Of a stretch of 64,000 bases of DNA, positions 37,075-45,983 are shown piece by piece. How positions within the stretch are numbered: the stretch's first letter is position 1; each line of letters begins with the position of its first letter. The DNA lies in contig NZ_JBEYUH010000002.1 of NCBI RefSeq assembly GCF_040643435.1, positions 248,001 to 312,000 of the forward strand, read 5' to 3'. This stretch comes from Rhodococcus sp040643435 (GTDB lineage: Bacteria > Actinomycetota > Actinomycetes > Mycobacteriales > Mycobacteriaceae). Both the position numbers and the translations under genes were made by a program. The notes beneath the pieces are model-generated. The model worked only from the letters and a program-made list of their open reading frames with translations. It was not told the origin of the DNA and searched no databases.

Positions 37075-38108
37075 AGCGTCGAACTCCTTCGCAGAGCGCC
37101 AATTCCGAGTGATCCGTCATCCGGCCGGCCGGTGGTCGAGGCACTCGAATCTTCATTGGAGGGGATATCCGCCGGGGACGGCGGAAGATCTTCGAGGAAC
37201 TCCAGCGAGGGGCAGAAGAACAGCGAACCCGTCACCGCGGTGGAGAAGTCCAGGATGCGGTCGGTGTTGCCCGGCGGATTGCCCAGGAACATGTTGCGCA
37301 GCATCTGTTCGGTCACCTCGGGGGTGGCCGAGTAACCGATGAAGTAGGTGCCGAACTCGTCGGCTCCGAAGCTGCCGAACGGCATGTTCGCGCGCACGAT
37401 CTGTCGTTCGACGCCGTTCTCGTCGACGATGACGTTCAGCGCGACATGCGAATTCGCTGGCTTCGTCTCGTCGTCGAGCTCGATGTCGTCGAGCTTCGTC
37501 CGGCCGATCGCGCGCTCCTGCTCCTCGACGGACAGTGCATTCCACGACGCCAGGTCGTGCAGGTACTTCTGCACGATCACATAGCTTCCGCCTGCGAAGT
37601 CGGGATCCTCGTCGCCGATCAGAGCAGCATCGACTGCTTCGTCGTCTTCGGGATTCTCCGTACCGTCGACGAAACCGAGCAGGTCGCGCCGTTCGAAATA
37701 GCGGAATCCGTGGGTCTCGTCGACCACCCGCGCCGCTCCGCGGAGGCGATCGTTGATCTTCGCGGCAAGCTCGAAGCACAGATCCATCGTCGAGGCGCGC
37801 AGATGGAAAAGCAGGTCGCCGGGGGTCGACGGCGCCCGATGCCGACCGCCGTCGAGCGGAACGAACGGATGCAGTTCGGCGGGACGTGGACCGGCGAACA
37901 GCCGGTCCCACATCTCCGGACCGATGCCGGTGACGACGGACAGACCACCCTCCGGAATGCGGAAGCCGACCGATCGCCGAAGACCCGACAGGTCTTCGAG
38001 CAGATCACGAACGGTGTCCTCGGCGCCCTGGTCGACCGTGACGACGAGGAAGATCGCCGCTTCGGTGAGCGGAGTCAGTATCGGTTGTGCGCGAACCACC
38101 TGGACCAC
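37071..38108 (-). CDS. dypB: DyP-type heme peroxidase with encapsulin-targeting tail
   Basis: A 345-residue dye-decolourising peroxidase, DypB group. It has the distal GFVDG motif (D148), the proximal heme ligand H221 (ANSHVAL) and R239 (IVRANMPFG). The last residues contain DGSLGIGALR, which matches the encapsulin cargo-loading peptide, after a Pro/Ser/Asp-rich linker (DLPPSPADIPSNEDSS). It should oxidise dyes, phenols or Mn with peroxide inside the encapsulin. In Rhodococcus jostii the homologue acts on lignin-like substrates. The start is taken as GTG at 38108. The gene leads the two-gene operon. Confidence 0.96.
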   Translation of the reverse strand: MVQVVRAQPILTPLTEAAIFLVVTVDQGAEDTVRDLLEDLSGLRRSVGFRIPEGGLSVVTGIGPEMWDRLFAGPRPAELHPFVPLDGGRHRAPSTPGDLLFHLRASTMDLCFELAAKINDRLRGAARVVDETHGFRYFERRDLLGFVDGTENPEDDEAVDAALIGDEDPDFAGGSYVIVQKYLHDLASWNALSVEEQERAIGRTKLDDIELDDETKPANSHVALNVIVDENGVERQIVRANMPFGSFGADEFGTYFIGYSATPEVTEQMLRNMFLGNPPGNTDRILDFSTAVTGSLFFCPSLEFLEDLPPSPADIPSNEDSSASTTGRPDDGSLGIGALRRSSTL

Positions 38109-38162
38109 GCTAGCCCACTACGGCAAACCGGCATTCACGGCACGCCGCCGAGTGTCGTCCCG

Positions 38163-39764
38163 TCAAGGCACCATCCAGGACAACACCGATGTGGACTGCA
38201 GCCACACGAGCAGAGCCAGCACCACCACTCCGGCGATACTCAGCGGCCAGATCCGGCTCATGAGGAGCCCGTCCTTGCCGGACAGCCCCTTCACCGACGA
38301 CACCAGTGCGAGGTTCTGCAGCGCGATAGGTGTTCCGGTGGTGCCCCCGGCCATGTTCCCCGCGACCAGGACGGTCGGGTCCAGGCCGGACTGCTGCGCC
38401 GCAGCGACCTGCAGGCTGCCGAACATCGCATTGGAGGCGGTGTTCGATCCGGTGACCACCACACCGAGCCAGCCGAGCACCGGCGACAACAGCGCAAAGG
38501 CCACGCCCGCGCCGGCGAGGAAGCCGCCGATCGTCGCGGTCTGCCCGGACAGATTCATCACGTAGGCGAGTGCGAGGACCGCTGAGACGGTCGCGAACGA
38601 CCACCGCAGCTGCACGACCGCGGCGACGAGACACCGCGCCGCGTCTGCTGCCCCCACCTTCAGCACCGGCATCGACAACAGGGCAGCGACGAACACGAGA
38701 CTTCCCGGAGCGGTGAGCAGGTCGACGGTGAAGGTCTCCGCGGCCGGAACGCTCCCGTCGGCCGTCCGCACATCCAGGCCGGGCCACGCGAACGACAGGC
38801 TCGCGTTCGCCAGCCACGACGCGACCGGACCGAACCGGCTGACGAGGAAGATGATCACGATCAGCGCATAGGGGGCGAAGGCTTCGACGACGCGTCGGTG
38901 GGAGTCGTGGATCCGCTCGCTCGCAGATCGGTGGACCGCGGAGTGCGACGGGCGCAGCCTCACCGCGACCAGCAGCACGATCAGGCCCACCGCAGCGGCT
39001 GCGATGTTGCTCAGACCCACGGCGAGGTAACTTGCGCACACGAACTGGGCGGAACCGAAGGCCAGCCCGACAGCGAGCGCGACCGGCCACGTCTCCCGGA
39101 CCCCGCGCCATCCCCCCACCACCGCGACCAGCACCAGCGGAACGAAGACCGCGAGCAGGCAGACCTGTCGCGCAACCACCGGCCCGATCTCCGCGATCGG
39201 GATCTCCGACACCCGCGACATCGTGAGGATCGGGGTGCCCATCACGCCGAGCGGGGTGACGACCGAGTTGGCGAGCAGTGACGCCGCGGCCGCACGCACC
39301 GGCGGCAGTCCGGCGCCGATGAGCACGACGGTCGCAACCACGATGGGCGTACCGAAACCGGCGACCGCTTCGAGCAGTGCGCCGAACAGGAAGGCGATGA
39401 CGATCGTGAGGATCCGCGGATCCGGGGAAATCCGTCCGAAGGCACGGGTGAGGACGTCGAAGTGCCCGGATTCGACGGTGAGCCGATACACCCAGACGGC
39501 ATTGACCACCGTCCACATGATCGGGAACAGTCCGAAGACTGCGCCTTCGACGCCCGCGCTGAGAGCCGAGCCGATCGGCATGCCGTACACGAGGGTGGCC
39601 ACGGCGAGCGCCACCACGACCGCGACTCCCGCAGCCGAATGCGACCGCAAGCGGAAGCCGGCGAGCAGCACGAGCATGGTGAGCAGCGGGAGCACCGCCA
39701 CGAGCGCCGACCACGCGAGTGAGCCGCCGACCGGCGCGATCGGCTGAACGTATGCCCCCATCAC
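38163..39764 (-). CDS. lldP: L-lactate permease family transporter
   Basis: A 533-residue protein with about 13-14 membrane segments of the LctP family, which imports lactate or glycolate with protons. The family-conserved stretches GALLEAVAGFGTPI, VVTPLGVMGTPI and VVTGSNTASNAMFGSLQ are present. ATG at 39761, directly after the GTG at 39764, is an equally possible start. No lactate dehydrogenase gene is adjacent. Length is close to that of known LldP proteins. Confidence 0.92.
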   Translation of the reverse strand: MMGAYVQPIAPVGGSLAWSALVAVLPLLTMLVLLAGFRLRSHSAAGVAVVVALAVATLVYGMPIGSALSAGVEGAVFGLFPIMWTVVNAVWVYRLTVESGHFDVLTRAFGRISPDPRILTIVIAFLFGALLEAVAGFGTPIVVATVVLIGAGLPPVRAAAASLLANSVVTPLGVMGTPILTMSRVSEIPIAEIGPVVARQVCLLAVFVPLVLVAVVGGWRGVRETWPVALAVGLAFGSAQFVCASYLAVGLSNIAAAAVGLIVLLVAVRLRPSHSAVHRSASERIHDSHRRVVEAFAPYALIVIIFLVSRFGPVASWLANASLSFAWPGLDVRTADGSVPAAETFTVDLLTAPGSLVFVAALLSMPVLKVGAADAARCLVAAVVQLRWSFATVSAVLALAYVMNLSGQTATIGGFLAGAGVAFALLSPVLGWLGVVVTGSNTASNAMFGSLQVAAAQQSGLDPTVLVAGNMAGGTTGTPIALQNLALVSSVKGLSGKDGLLMSRIWPLSIAGVVVLALLVWLQSTSVLSWMVP

Positions 39765-39785
39765 TGCATCACGATTGTTCCCGCA

Positions 39786-40214
39786 TCACGCCCGGCGTGA
39801 GCTCACCGCGGTGCGGATCGCGTCGGCCGTACTGTCGAGCACGGTGCGGTTGGGGGTCTGCCAGCGGGCACGGATCCCGAAGCCGTCCCCGGCCGTGCGC
39901 GGTACGAGATGCAGGTGCACGTGGAAGACTTCCTGACCGGCTGCCACCCCGTCGGCCAGGAACATGTTCACGCCGTCTATCGGGAGGTCGCTCGCGCGCA
40001 TCGCGGTGGCGATCCGTTGTCCGGCGGCGAACACTCTCGCTCCGTCCTCGGGGTCGAGTTGCGCCAACCCGGAGGCGTGCCGCTTCGGGATCACGAGGAG
40101 GTGTCCCGGGGTGAACGGCCTGATGTCCATGAAGGCGAGCACGTCGGGTTCGTCGAGCACGACACTGGCCGGAGACAGTCCGGCCACGATGGCGCAGAAG
40201 ATGCAGTCCGTCAC
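39786..40214 (-). CDS. HIT family nucleotide-binding protein
   Basis: A 142-residue histidine-triad protein with the catalytic HVHLH motif and the N-terminal CIFCAIVAG segment, including a CxxC pair typical of the zinc-binding subset. Such proteins hydrolyse or transfer AMP from nucleotide conjugates. The GTG start overlaps the stop of the upstream TetR gene by 4 bp, so they form one unit. The link between the two functions is not evident. Confidence 0.9.
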   Translation of the reverse strand: MTDCIFCAIVAGLSPASVVLDEPDVLAFMDIRPFTPGHLLVIPKRHASGLAQLDPEDGARVFAAGQRIATAMRASDLPIDGVNMFLADGVAAGQEVFHVHLHLVPRTAGDGFGIRARWQTPNRTVLDSTADAIRTAVSSRRA

Positions 40215-40843
40215 CGAGTCGTGGTCTCCCTCGCGTTCACAGGCGTCCTGACGGATTCGAGAAGCCGCAGCAATTCGCCCTGCACTGCGGGACGGTCGCG
40301 CACCGGATCGTCGCTGTGGGCGAGATACAGCATCGATTCCTCGACCGCGGCGACGAGCAGGTGCGCGAGCACCGAGGTCCGGATGGACGGCTTCTCGTAG
40401 GTTTCGGGGTCGAGGGTCACGAGCATGCGCTCGATCGCCTTGAGCGACGAGTGCCGATGTGCTTCACGCACCTCGGCCCAGCCGAGGACGGCCGGGGCTT
40501 CGATGAGCAACAGGCGTCTCGTCGCCGGCTCGTACACCGCGTCGAGCGACGCGAGTACAGCCTGAGTGAAGCCCTCCCAGGCGTCGTCGACCGGTTCGGC
40601 CGGAACCAGTGTCTCCTCGGCCTCCTTCTGGATACGTTCGACGACGCCGCGGAACAGATCCCGTTTGTCATCGAAGTGGTGGTAGAGCGCGCCGCGGGTC
40701 ACTCCTGCCACCGAGACGATCTCTTCGGTGGCCGCCGCCGCGTATCCGTCGCGCAGGAACACCTCGCGCGCCGCGTCCAGTAGGGCCGTGCGTGTGCGCG
40801 CAGCGTCCCTCACCCGACCCGTATTACCCGTTTTCACCGACAC
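40211..40843 (-). CDS. TetR family transcriptional regulator
   Basis: A 210-residue regulator with the N-terminal TetR helix-turn-helix (ATEEIVSVAGVTRGALYHHFDDK) and a helical ligand-binding domain without recognisable specificity. It is translationally coupled to the HIT gene. GTG at 40843 is taken as start; GTG at 40837 is possible. Confidence 0.87.
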   Translation of the reverse strand: MSVKTGNTGRVRDAARTRTALLDAAREVFLRDGYAAAATEEIVSVAGVTRGALYHHFDDKRDLFRGVVERIQKEAEETLVPAEPVDDAWEGFTQAVLASLDAVYEPATRRLLLIEAPAVLGWAEVREAHRHSSLKAIERMLVTLDPETYEKPSIRTSVLAHLLVAAVEESMLYLAHSDDPVRDRPAVQGELLRLLESVRTPVNARETTTR

Positions 40844-40909
40844 TTGTCCTCCCCTGCTGCTACCCCGCTACCCCCATCGAACTTCCCCCCGGTAGGCGGT
40901 TCTTCATCC

Positions 40910-42331
40910 CTACAGAATCGGTGCCGGTGTGTACTTCGCCGCCTCCGGATACTGCGTTACGAGATCCTGCACCGCTGCGACGACCGCCTCCACCTGTGCC
41001 ACAGCCGCACCGGCGAAGACCTCACGGTCGGCGAGTGCGGCGTCGAGCGCCGCACGGTCGAGCGGAAGCCGGTCGTCGGCGGCGAGCCGGTCGAGCAGGT
41101 CGGGTTCGCGGCCCTCCTCGCGCATCGCGAGCGCGACCGAGACCGCGTGCTCCTTGATGACCTCGTGCGCGGTCTCGCGGCCCACACCGGCACGTACGGC
41201 GGCCATGAGCACCTTGGTCGTCGCCAGGAACGGCAGGTACCGCACGAGTTCCTTCTCGATCACGGCCGGATAGGCACCGAACTCGGTGAGGACGGTCAGG
41301 AAGGTCTCCATCTGGCCGTCGATCGCGAAGAAGGCGTCGGGCAGCGCCACCCGTCGCACGACGGAGCAGAAGACGTCGCCCTCGTTCCACTGCGCACCGG
41401 CGAGTTCGGCGGCCATCGAGGCGTATCCACGCAGGACGACCTGCAGACCGTCGACCCGTTCGCACGACCGGGTGTTCATCTTGTGCGGCATCGCGGACGA
41501 ACCCACCTGGCCGGGCTGGAAGCCCTCGGTGACGAGTTCGTGCCCGGCCATGAGCCGAATGGTGTGGGCGAACGAGGCCGGTCCGGCACCGACCTGCACG
41601 AGAGCGGAGAGCACGTCGTAGTCGAGCGAGCGCGGATAGACCTGGCCCACGCTCGTGAAAACCTTCGAGAACCCGAGATGCCGGGCGACCTTCTCCTCGA
41701 GCTGGGCGAGCTTGGCGGAATCGCCTCCGAGCAGGTCGAGCATGTCCTGCGCGGTGCCCATCGGGCCCTTGATACCGCGCAGCGGATAGCGGTCGATCAG
41801 CTCCCGGACACGCTGCAGGGCGATGAGCAGTTCGTCCGCGGCCGACGCGAAACGCTTGCCGAGGGTGGTGGCCTGCGCGGCGACGTTGTGCGAGCGCCCC
41901 GCCATGACGAGCGAGGCGTACTCGGTGGCGCGTTCGGCGAGTCGCGCGGCCACGGCGACACCGTGGGAGTGGACGTGCTCGAGCGACCGCAGGATCTGCA
42001 ACTGCTCGACGTTCTCCGTGAGGTCGCGGCTGGTCATGCCCTTGTGGACGTGCTCGTGCCCGGCGAGTGCGTTGAATTCCTCGATACGAGCCTTGACGTC
42101 GTGGCGCGTGACGCGTTCCCGGGCCGCGATGGAGTCGAGATCGACCTGCTCGAGCACGCGTTCGTAGTCGGCGATCGCTTCGGCAGGGACGTCGATTCCC
42201 AGTTCGGCCTGCGCCTTCAGCACCGCGAGCCACAGCTGTCGCTCGAGTACGATCTTGTACTCGGGCGACCACAGATCCCTCAGTTCGGGGCTTGCGTAGC
42301 GGGTGGCGAGGACGTTGGGAATGTGACTCAC
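40910..42331 (-). CDS. purB: Adenylosuccinate lyase
   Basis: A 473-residue enzyme that removes fumarate from SAICAR and from adenylosuccinate in purine synthesis. The fumarase-superfamily signature GSSAMPHKMN with the catalytic Ser is visible, as are TSRDLTEN and the His in AGRSHNVAAQ. The GTG at 42331 aligns with the known mycobacterial N-terminus (SHIPNVLATRYAS); the frame extends upstream only because it overlaps the TetR gene. It lies far from purC but close to purD. Confidence 0.96.
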   Translation of the reverse strand: MSHIPNVLATRYASPELRDLWSPEYKIVLERQLWLAVLKAQAELGIDVPAEAIADYERVLEQVDLDSIAARERVTRHDVKARIEEFNALAGHEHVHKGMTSRDLTENVEQLQILRSLEHVHSHGVAVAARLAERATEYASLVMAGRSHNVAAQATTLGKRFASAADELLIALQRVRELIDRYPLRGIKGPMGTAQDMLDLLGGDSAKLAQLEEKVARHLGFSKVFTSVGQVYPRSLDYDVLSALVQVGAGPASFAHTIRLMAGHELVTEGFQPGQVGSSAMPHKMNTRSCERVDGLQVVLRGYASMAAELAGAQWNEGDVFCSVVRRVALPDAFFAIDGQMETFLTVLTEFGAYPAVIEKELVRYLPFLATTKVLMAAVRAGVGRETAHEVIKEHAVSVALAMREEGREPDLLDRLAADDRLPLDRAALDAALADREVFAGAAVAQVEAVVAAVQDLVTQYPEAAKYTPAPIL

Positions 42332-42341
42332 AGAGACGAGT

Positions 42342-42989
42342 TTACGGTCCGGACCGGTTGCCGCCTCCTCCGACCTCGACCGCAGCCGGGGGCGCGACCG
42401 TCTCCACGACATCGAGCAGAATGCCGCGAGCGAGTGAACGCGGGTCGGGATCGATCTCTCCGAGTCCCCCGAGAACCGCACCGTCCACCACCGCTACCAG
42501 CCGGCGCAGCCCTCGGGGTCGCACCGACCGGCCACAGCGTCCGAGCAGGTCCGAGAGCAGGACGTCGACCTGTTCGCGCATCCGTACCTGCGTGTCCCGC
42601 AATTCCGGATAGCGGGCCGTGGCCACGAATCGTTCGTACCGGAAGATCAGTTGTTCGCGGTCGATTCCGCCGTCGCCGTTCCGTGAGCCGATCAGCAGGT
42701 CGACGATGAGATCGGCCGTGCCCTCGCAACTGCGTGGAAGCTGCTGGACCTGGTGTACTCGCGCGCGCATCGCATCGAGTTCCCGCTCACTGTTGTAGTT
42801 CACCGCACACGCGACGAGATCCTCGAGGGATTCGAAATAGTAGGTCGTCGATGCGAGGGGCAGATGGGCACGAGTGGCGACGGCACGGTGCCGGACGGCG
42901 TCGATCCCCGCTTCCAGCACGAGGTCGGCTGCTGCCTCGACCAGCGCCTGACGGCGCCGTTCTCCCTTCGGTGTTGCAGCAATCGCCAC
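42342..42989 (-). CDS. TetR family transcriptional regulator
   Basis: A 215-residue regulator with an N-terminal TetR DNA-binding domain (HRAVATRAHLPLASTTYYFESLEDL). It is upstream of purB on the same strand with a 10-bp gap and divergent from the cholesterol oxidase gene across 143 bp. A TetR gene also lies near purB in M. tuberculosis. It could control the oxidase, but no palindrome was found in the gap. Confidence 0.87.
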   Translation of the reverse strand: MAIAATPKGERRRQALVEAAADLVLEAGIDAVRHRAVATRAHLPLASTTYYFESLEDLVACAVNYNSERELDAMRARVHQVQQLPRSCEGTADLIVDLLIGSRNGDGGIDREQLIFRYERFVATARYPELRDTQVRMREQVDVLLSDLLGRCGRSVRPRGLRRLVAVVDGAVLGGLGEIDPDPRSLARGILLDVVETVAPPAAVEVGGGGNRSGP

Positions 42990-43132
42990 AGTTTCATGGT
43001 GACAGCCTCAGCGGTCCCACCAGGGCGGAAACGGAGTTCGAGACCACCCGGTATTATTGCGCCGCCCCGCGCCGGTCCACCCTCGGCGGGCGCTCCCGCG
43101 CGTAGATCATCGAAGGATCGGAGCCGTACCGG

Positions 43133-44776
43133 ATGAGACGTCGACGTTTTCTGCAGGCATCGGTCCTCGGGGCTGCACTGGCCGGTACCGGTGCGGCGGG
43201 CACCGGCCTGTCCGGCCTCGGTCTTCCCCGGGCGGCGGCACTGCCCGTAGGAGTCGACGAGTACCGCCGGATCGTGCCCGAACTGTTCGTTCCTCCTCCG
43301 GCCCCACCGGCGCATTCGGAGGTCGTGGTGGTGGGTTCCGGCTTCGGTGCGAGCGTCGCCGCACTGCGCCTGGCGGAGGCCGGAAACCAGGTCACGATGC
43401 TCGAACGCGGTATGCGCTGGCCCCGCGACCCGCACCGGGAGATCTTCACGACCGACCTGCTCGCCGACGGCCGCGGCTATCACCACCGCACCAGTTTCAC
43501 CGGTCCGACCGGAATCCCGGTGGTGTGCGACGACTTCGCAGGTGTCCTCGATGTGGTCGACTATCCGGGGATGTCGGTGTGGCGCGGCGCCGCGGTGGGC
43601 GGCGGATCCATCGTCTTCACCGGCGTGATGATCGCCCCGGAGCAGCGCTTCTTCGAGCACGTCTTCGGCGATCGTCTTTCCTACGACGAGATGGCGTCCA
43701 CCTGGTACCCGAAGGTGCGCTCGATGCTGCGCCTCGATCCGATGCCGGACGACATCTACAACGCGGCCGAGTTCACGCACTCGCGACGCTGGGACGAGGA
43801 CGCGCGCGCCGCCGGTTACAGCCCGCACCGCATCGACGGAATCTGGGACTGGGATGTCGTGCGCGCCGAACTCGCCGGTTCGGTCCGCCGGTCGGCCGTC
43901 GCGGGCGAGAGCAATCTCGGCAATTCCAACGGTGCGAAATTCGATCTCACGCAGAATTACATTCCGGCCGCCGAGGCGACCGGCCGCACCCGCGTGTGTC
44001 ATGCGCATCGGGTGTCGGCGATCGGGCAGGACGGGAACGGTCGCTACTGGCTCGACATACAGGCCGTCGAGCCGACGGGCGCGGTCCTGCGCACCACGAC
44101 GATCACGTGCGACCGCCTCGTCCTCGGTGCCGGCTCGATCGGCACCACCGAACTGCTCGTCAAGGCCCGGCACACCGGTTCGCTGCCGAACCTCGACGAG
44201 CGGGTCGGCCGGGGCTGGGGCACCAACGGCGACGCCGTGCTGGTGCGCTCGTTCGCGCTCACCGAGGGGTTCGGCGGCGACCAGGGAGCGCCGTCGGCGT
44301 CGCGGATCGTGGACGAGTCGGGTCTGCCGCTGAGCCTCGAGAACTGGTTCGTCGCCGGCACCGCGAAGGACGTGGCGATGCTCGCCTCCCTCGGAATGAC
44401 CCTCGACCCGACCCGCGCCGATGTCGTGTACGACGCGAAGGCCGACCGCGCGGTCGTGAACTGGCCGGCCGGGGGTGAGCGCGCGAGTGTCGATGCACTG
44501 CGTGCGGTGCACAACACGATGGCACAGGCCGGAGGCACGATTCCGGGTGCATCGCCGATGGCCGAGGACGTCAACGCCACCTTCACCGCGCATCCGCTCG
44601 GTGGTGCGGTGCTCGGCGACGCGACCGACGGCTACGGTCGCGTACACGGTCATCCCGGCCTCTACGTCGTCGACGGCGCGCTGATCCCGGGCAGCACCGG
44701 TACGGTCAACCCGTCGCTGACCATCGCAGCGCTGGCCGAACGAAATGTCGCACAGATCATCGCCGCCGGGAAGTGA
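43133..44776 (+). CDS. choD: Secreted cholesterol oxidase (GMC class)
   Basis: A 547-residue flavoenzyme that oxidises and isomerises cholesterol to cholest-4-en-3-one with FAD and oxygen. A twin-arginine signal peptide (RRRRFLQAS, then an Ala/Gly-rich hydrophobic stretch) fills residues 1-38. The FAD motif GSGFG is at 68-72, and the C-terminal active site has H487 (HPLGG) and N526 (GTVNPSLT). The pattern matches the class I enzyme of R. equi and Streptomyces. GGAG lies about 9 bp before the ATG. It is divergent from a TetR gene. Confidence 0.94.
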   Translation: MRRRRFLQASVLGAALAGTGAAGTGLSGLGLPRAAALPVGVDEYRRIVPELFVPPPAPPAHSEVVVVGSGFGASVAALRLAEAGNQVTMLERGMRWPRDPHREIFTTDLLADGRGYHHRTSFTGPTGIPVVCDDFAGVLDVVDYPGMSVWRGAAVGGGSIVFTGVMIAPEQRFFEHVFGDRLSYDEMASTWYPKVRSMLRLDPMPDDIYNAAEFTHSRRWDEDARAAGYSPHRIDGIWDWDVVRAELAGSVRRSAVAGESNLGNSNGAKFDLTQNYIPAAEATGRTRVCHAHRVSAIGQDGNGRYWLDIQAVEPTGAVLRTTTITCDRLVLGAGSIGTTELLVKARHTGSLPNLDERVGRGWGTNGDAVLVRSFALTEGFGGDQGAPSASRIVDESGLPLSLENWFVAGTAKDVAMLASLGMTLDPTRADVVYDAKADRAVVNWPAGGERASVDALRAVHNTMAQAGGTIPGASPMAEDVNATFTAHPLGGAVLGDATDGYGRVHGHPGLYVVDGALIPGSTGTVNPSLTIAALAERNVAQIIAAGK

Positions 44777-45952
44777 TCACGAGACGGGGAGCCACCCCGC
44801 GAGGCGGTCGAGTGCGGCGGTGACATCGGCGGTGGATCCTGCGAACGACAGTCGCACGGTGCGGTCGCCGCGTGCGGTGTCGAAGTCGACTCCCGGCGCG
44901 AGTGCAAGGCCGGTGTCGTGCAGCAACCGTGCACACCACGCGGTCGAGTTCTCCCCGTCCAGCAGGTGCTCGATGTCGGCGTAGACGTAGAACGCGCCGT
45001 CGGCCGGTGCGAGTTTCGAGATTCCGAGATCCGGCAGGCCCTGGAGCAGCAGTTCCCGGTTCACCGCGTAGCGGGAGACGTGGCCGTCGAGTTCCGTGCG
45101 GGCTTCGGTTCCGAACGCCTCGATCGCCGCGAACTGGGAGACCGACGGCGGGCACACCGTCATGTTCGATGCCAGTCGCTGCAGGGCAGGACGCATGGAC
45201 TCGGGGGCGAGCATCCAGCCGAGCCGCCATCCCGTCATCGAGAAGTACTTCGAGACCGAGCCGATCACCACGGATTCACGGGAGGTCGCCCAGGCCGTGG
45301 AGGTGGCCGGCGAGCCTGGAGTGGCGAACTCGATGCCGTGGTAGATCTCGTCGGAGATGAGCAGGCTGCCGTGCTCGTCGCACCAGCGCGCGAGTGCCGC
45401 GAGTTCGGAAGGCTCGATCATCGTGCCCGTCGGGTTCGCGGGGCTGGCGACGACGACGCCGGCCGGAGGACTGTCGAGCTCCTCGAGCATCGCGACGGTT
45501 GGCTGGTAGCGGGTCTGCGGTCCGCAGTCGAGTTCGACGACGCGGCAGCCGAGCGCGGCCAGGGTGTTGCGGTAGGCGGGATAGCCGGGCCGCGCCACGA
45601 CGACGGTGTCGCCGATATCGAAGGCCGCGAGGAACACCAGCGTGAACGCACCCGACGAACCGGTGGTGACGACGACCTCATCCGGATCGACGTCTATTCC
45701 GTACCGGTCGCGGTGGTATCCGGCGATCGCTTCTCGCAGCGGCAGGATGCCGAACGTCTCCGTGTAACCGAGCAGCTCGGCGTCGATGGCGAGATTCGCG
45801 GCGCGCAGTACAGGGACGGGTGCAGGTGTGGACGGTTGCCCGGCGGCGAGGCTCAGGACGTCACCGTGGGTGCGCTGCCGCTCGGCGGCTGCCTTCCACA
45901 CGTCCATGACGTGGAACGTCTCTATACCGGACCGTCGGGATTCGGGGCGCAC
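44777..45952 (-). CDS. PLP-dependent aminotransferase, class I/II
   Basis: A 391-residue fold-type I aminotransferase. It has ASPANPTGT (substrate and PLP contact), SDEIYHGI with the PLP-ring Asp, and SVSKYFSMTGWRLGW with the PLP Lys. The N-terminal FHVMDVWKAAAERQ is typical of a group of actinobacterial aminotransferases often found near purD. GTG at 45952 is used; TTG at 45958 is an alternative and no clear ribosome binding site decides. It is last in a four-gene minus-strand run after purD. Substrate is not predicted. Confidence 0.9.
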   Translation of the reverse strand: MRPESRRSGIETFHVMDVWKAAAERQRTHGDVLSLAAGQPSTPAPVPVLRAANLAIDAELLGYTETFGILPLREAIAGYHRDRYGIDVDPDEVVVTTGSSGAFTLVFLAAFDIGDTVVVARPGYPAYRNTLAALGCRVVELDCGPQTRYQPTVAMLEELDSPPAGVVVASPANPTGTMIEPSELAALARWCDEHGSLLISDEIYHGIEFATPGSPATSTAWATSRESVVIGSVSKYFSMTGWRLGWMLAPESMRPALQRLASNMTVCPPSVSQFAAIEAFGTEARTELDGHVSRYAVNRELLLQGLPDLGISKLAPADGAFYVYADIEHLLDGENSTAWCARLLHDTGLALAPGVDFDTARGDRTVRLSFAGSTADVTAALDRLAGWLPVS

Positions 45953-45983
45953 GTGCAAGACGGTAGTACGCGCGTCCGGAAGG

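Noticed and set aside
42800..44653. Open frame of 617 codons on the minus strand over the cholesterol oxidase gene
   Set aside because: Antisense shadow; the plus strand carries the full cholesterol oxidase with signal peptide and active site.
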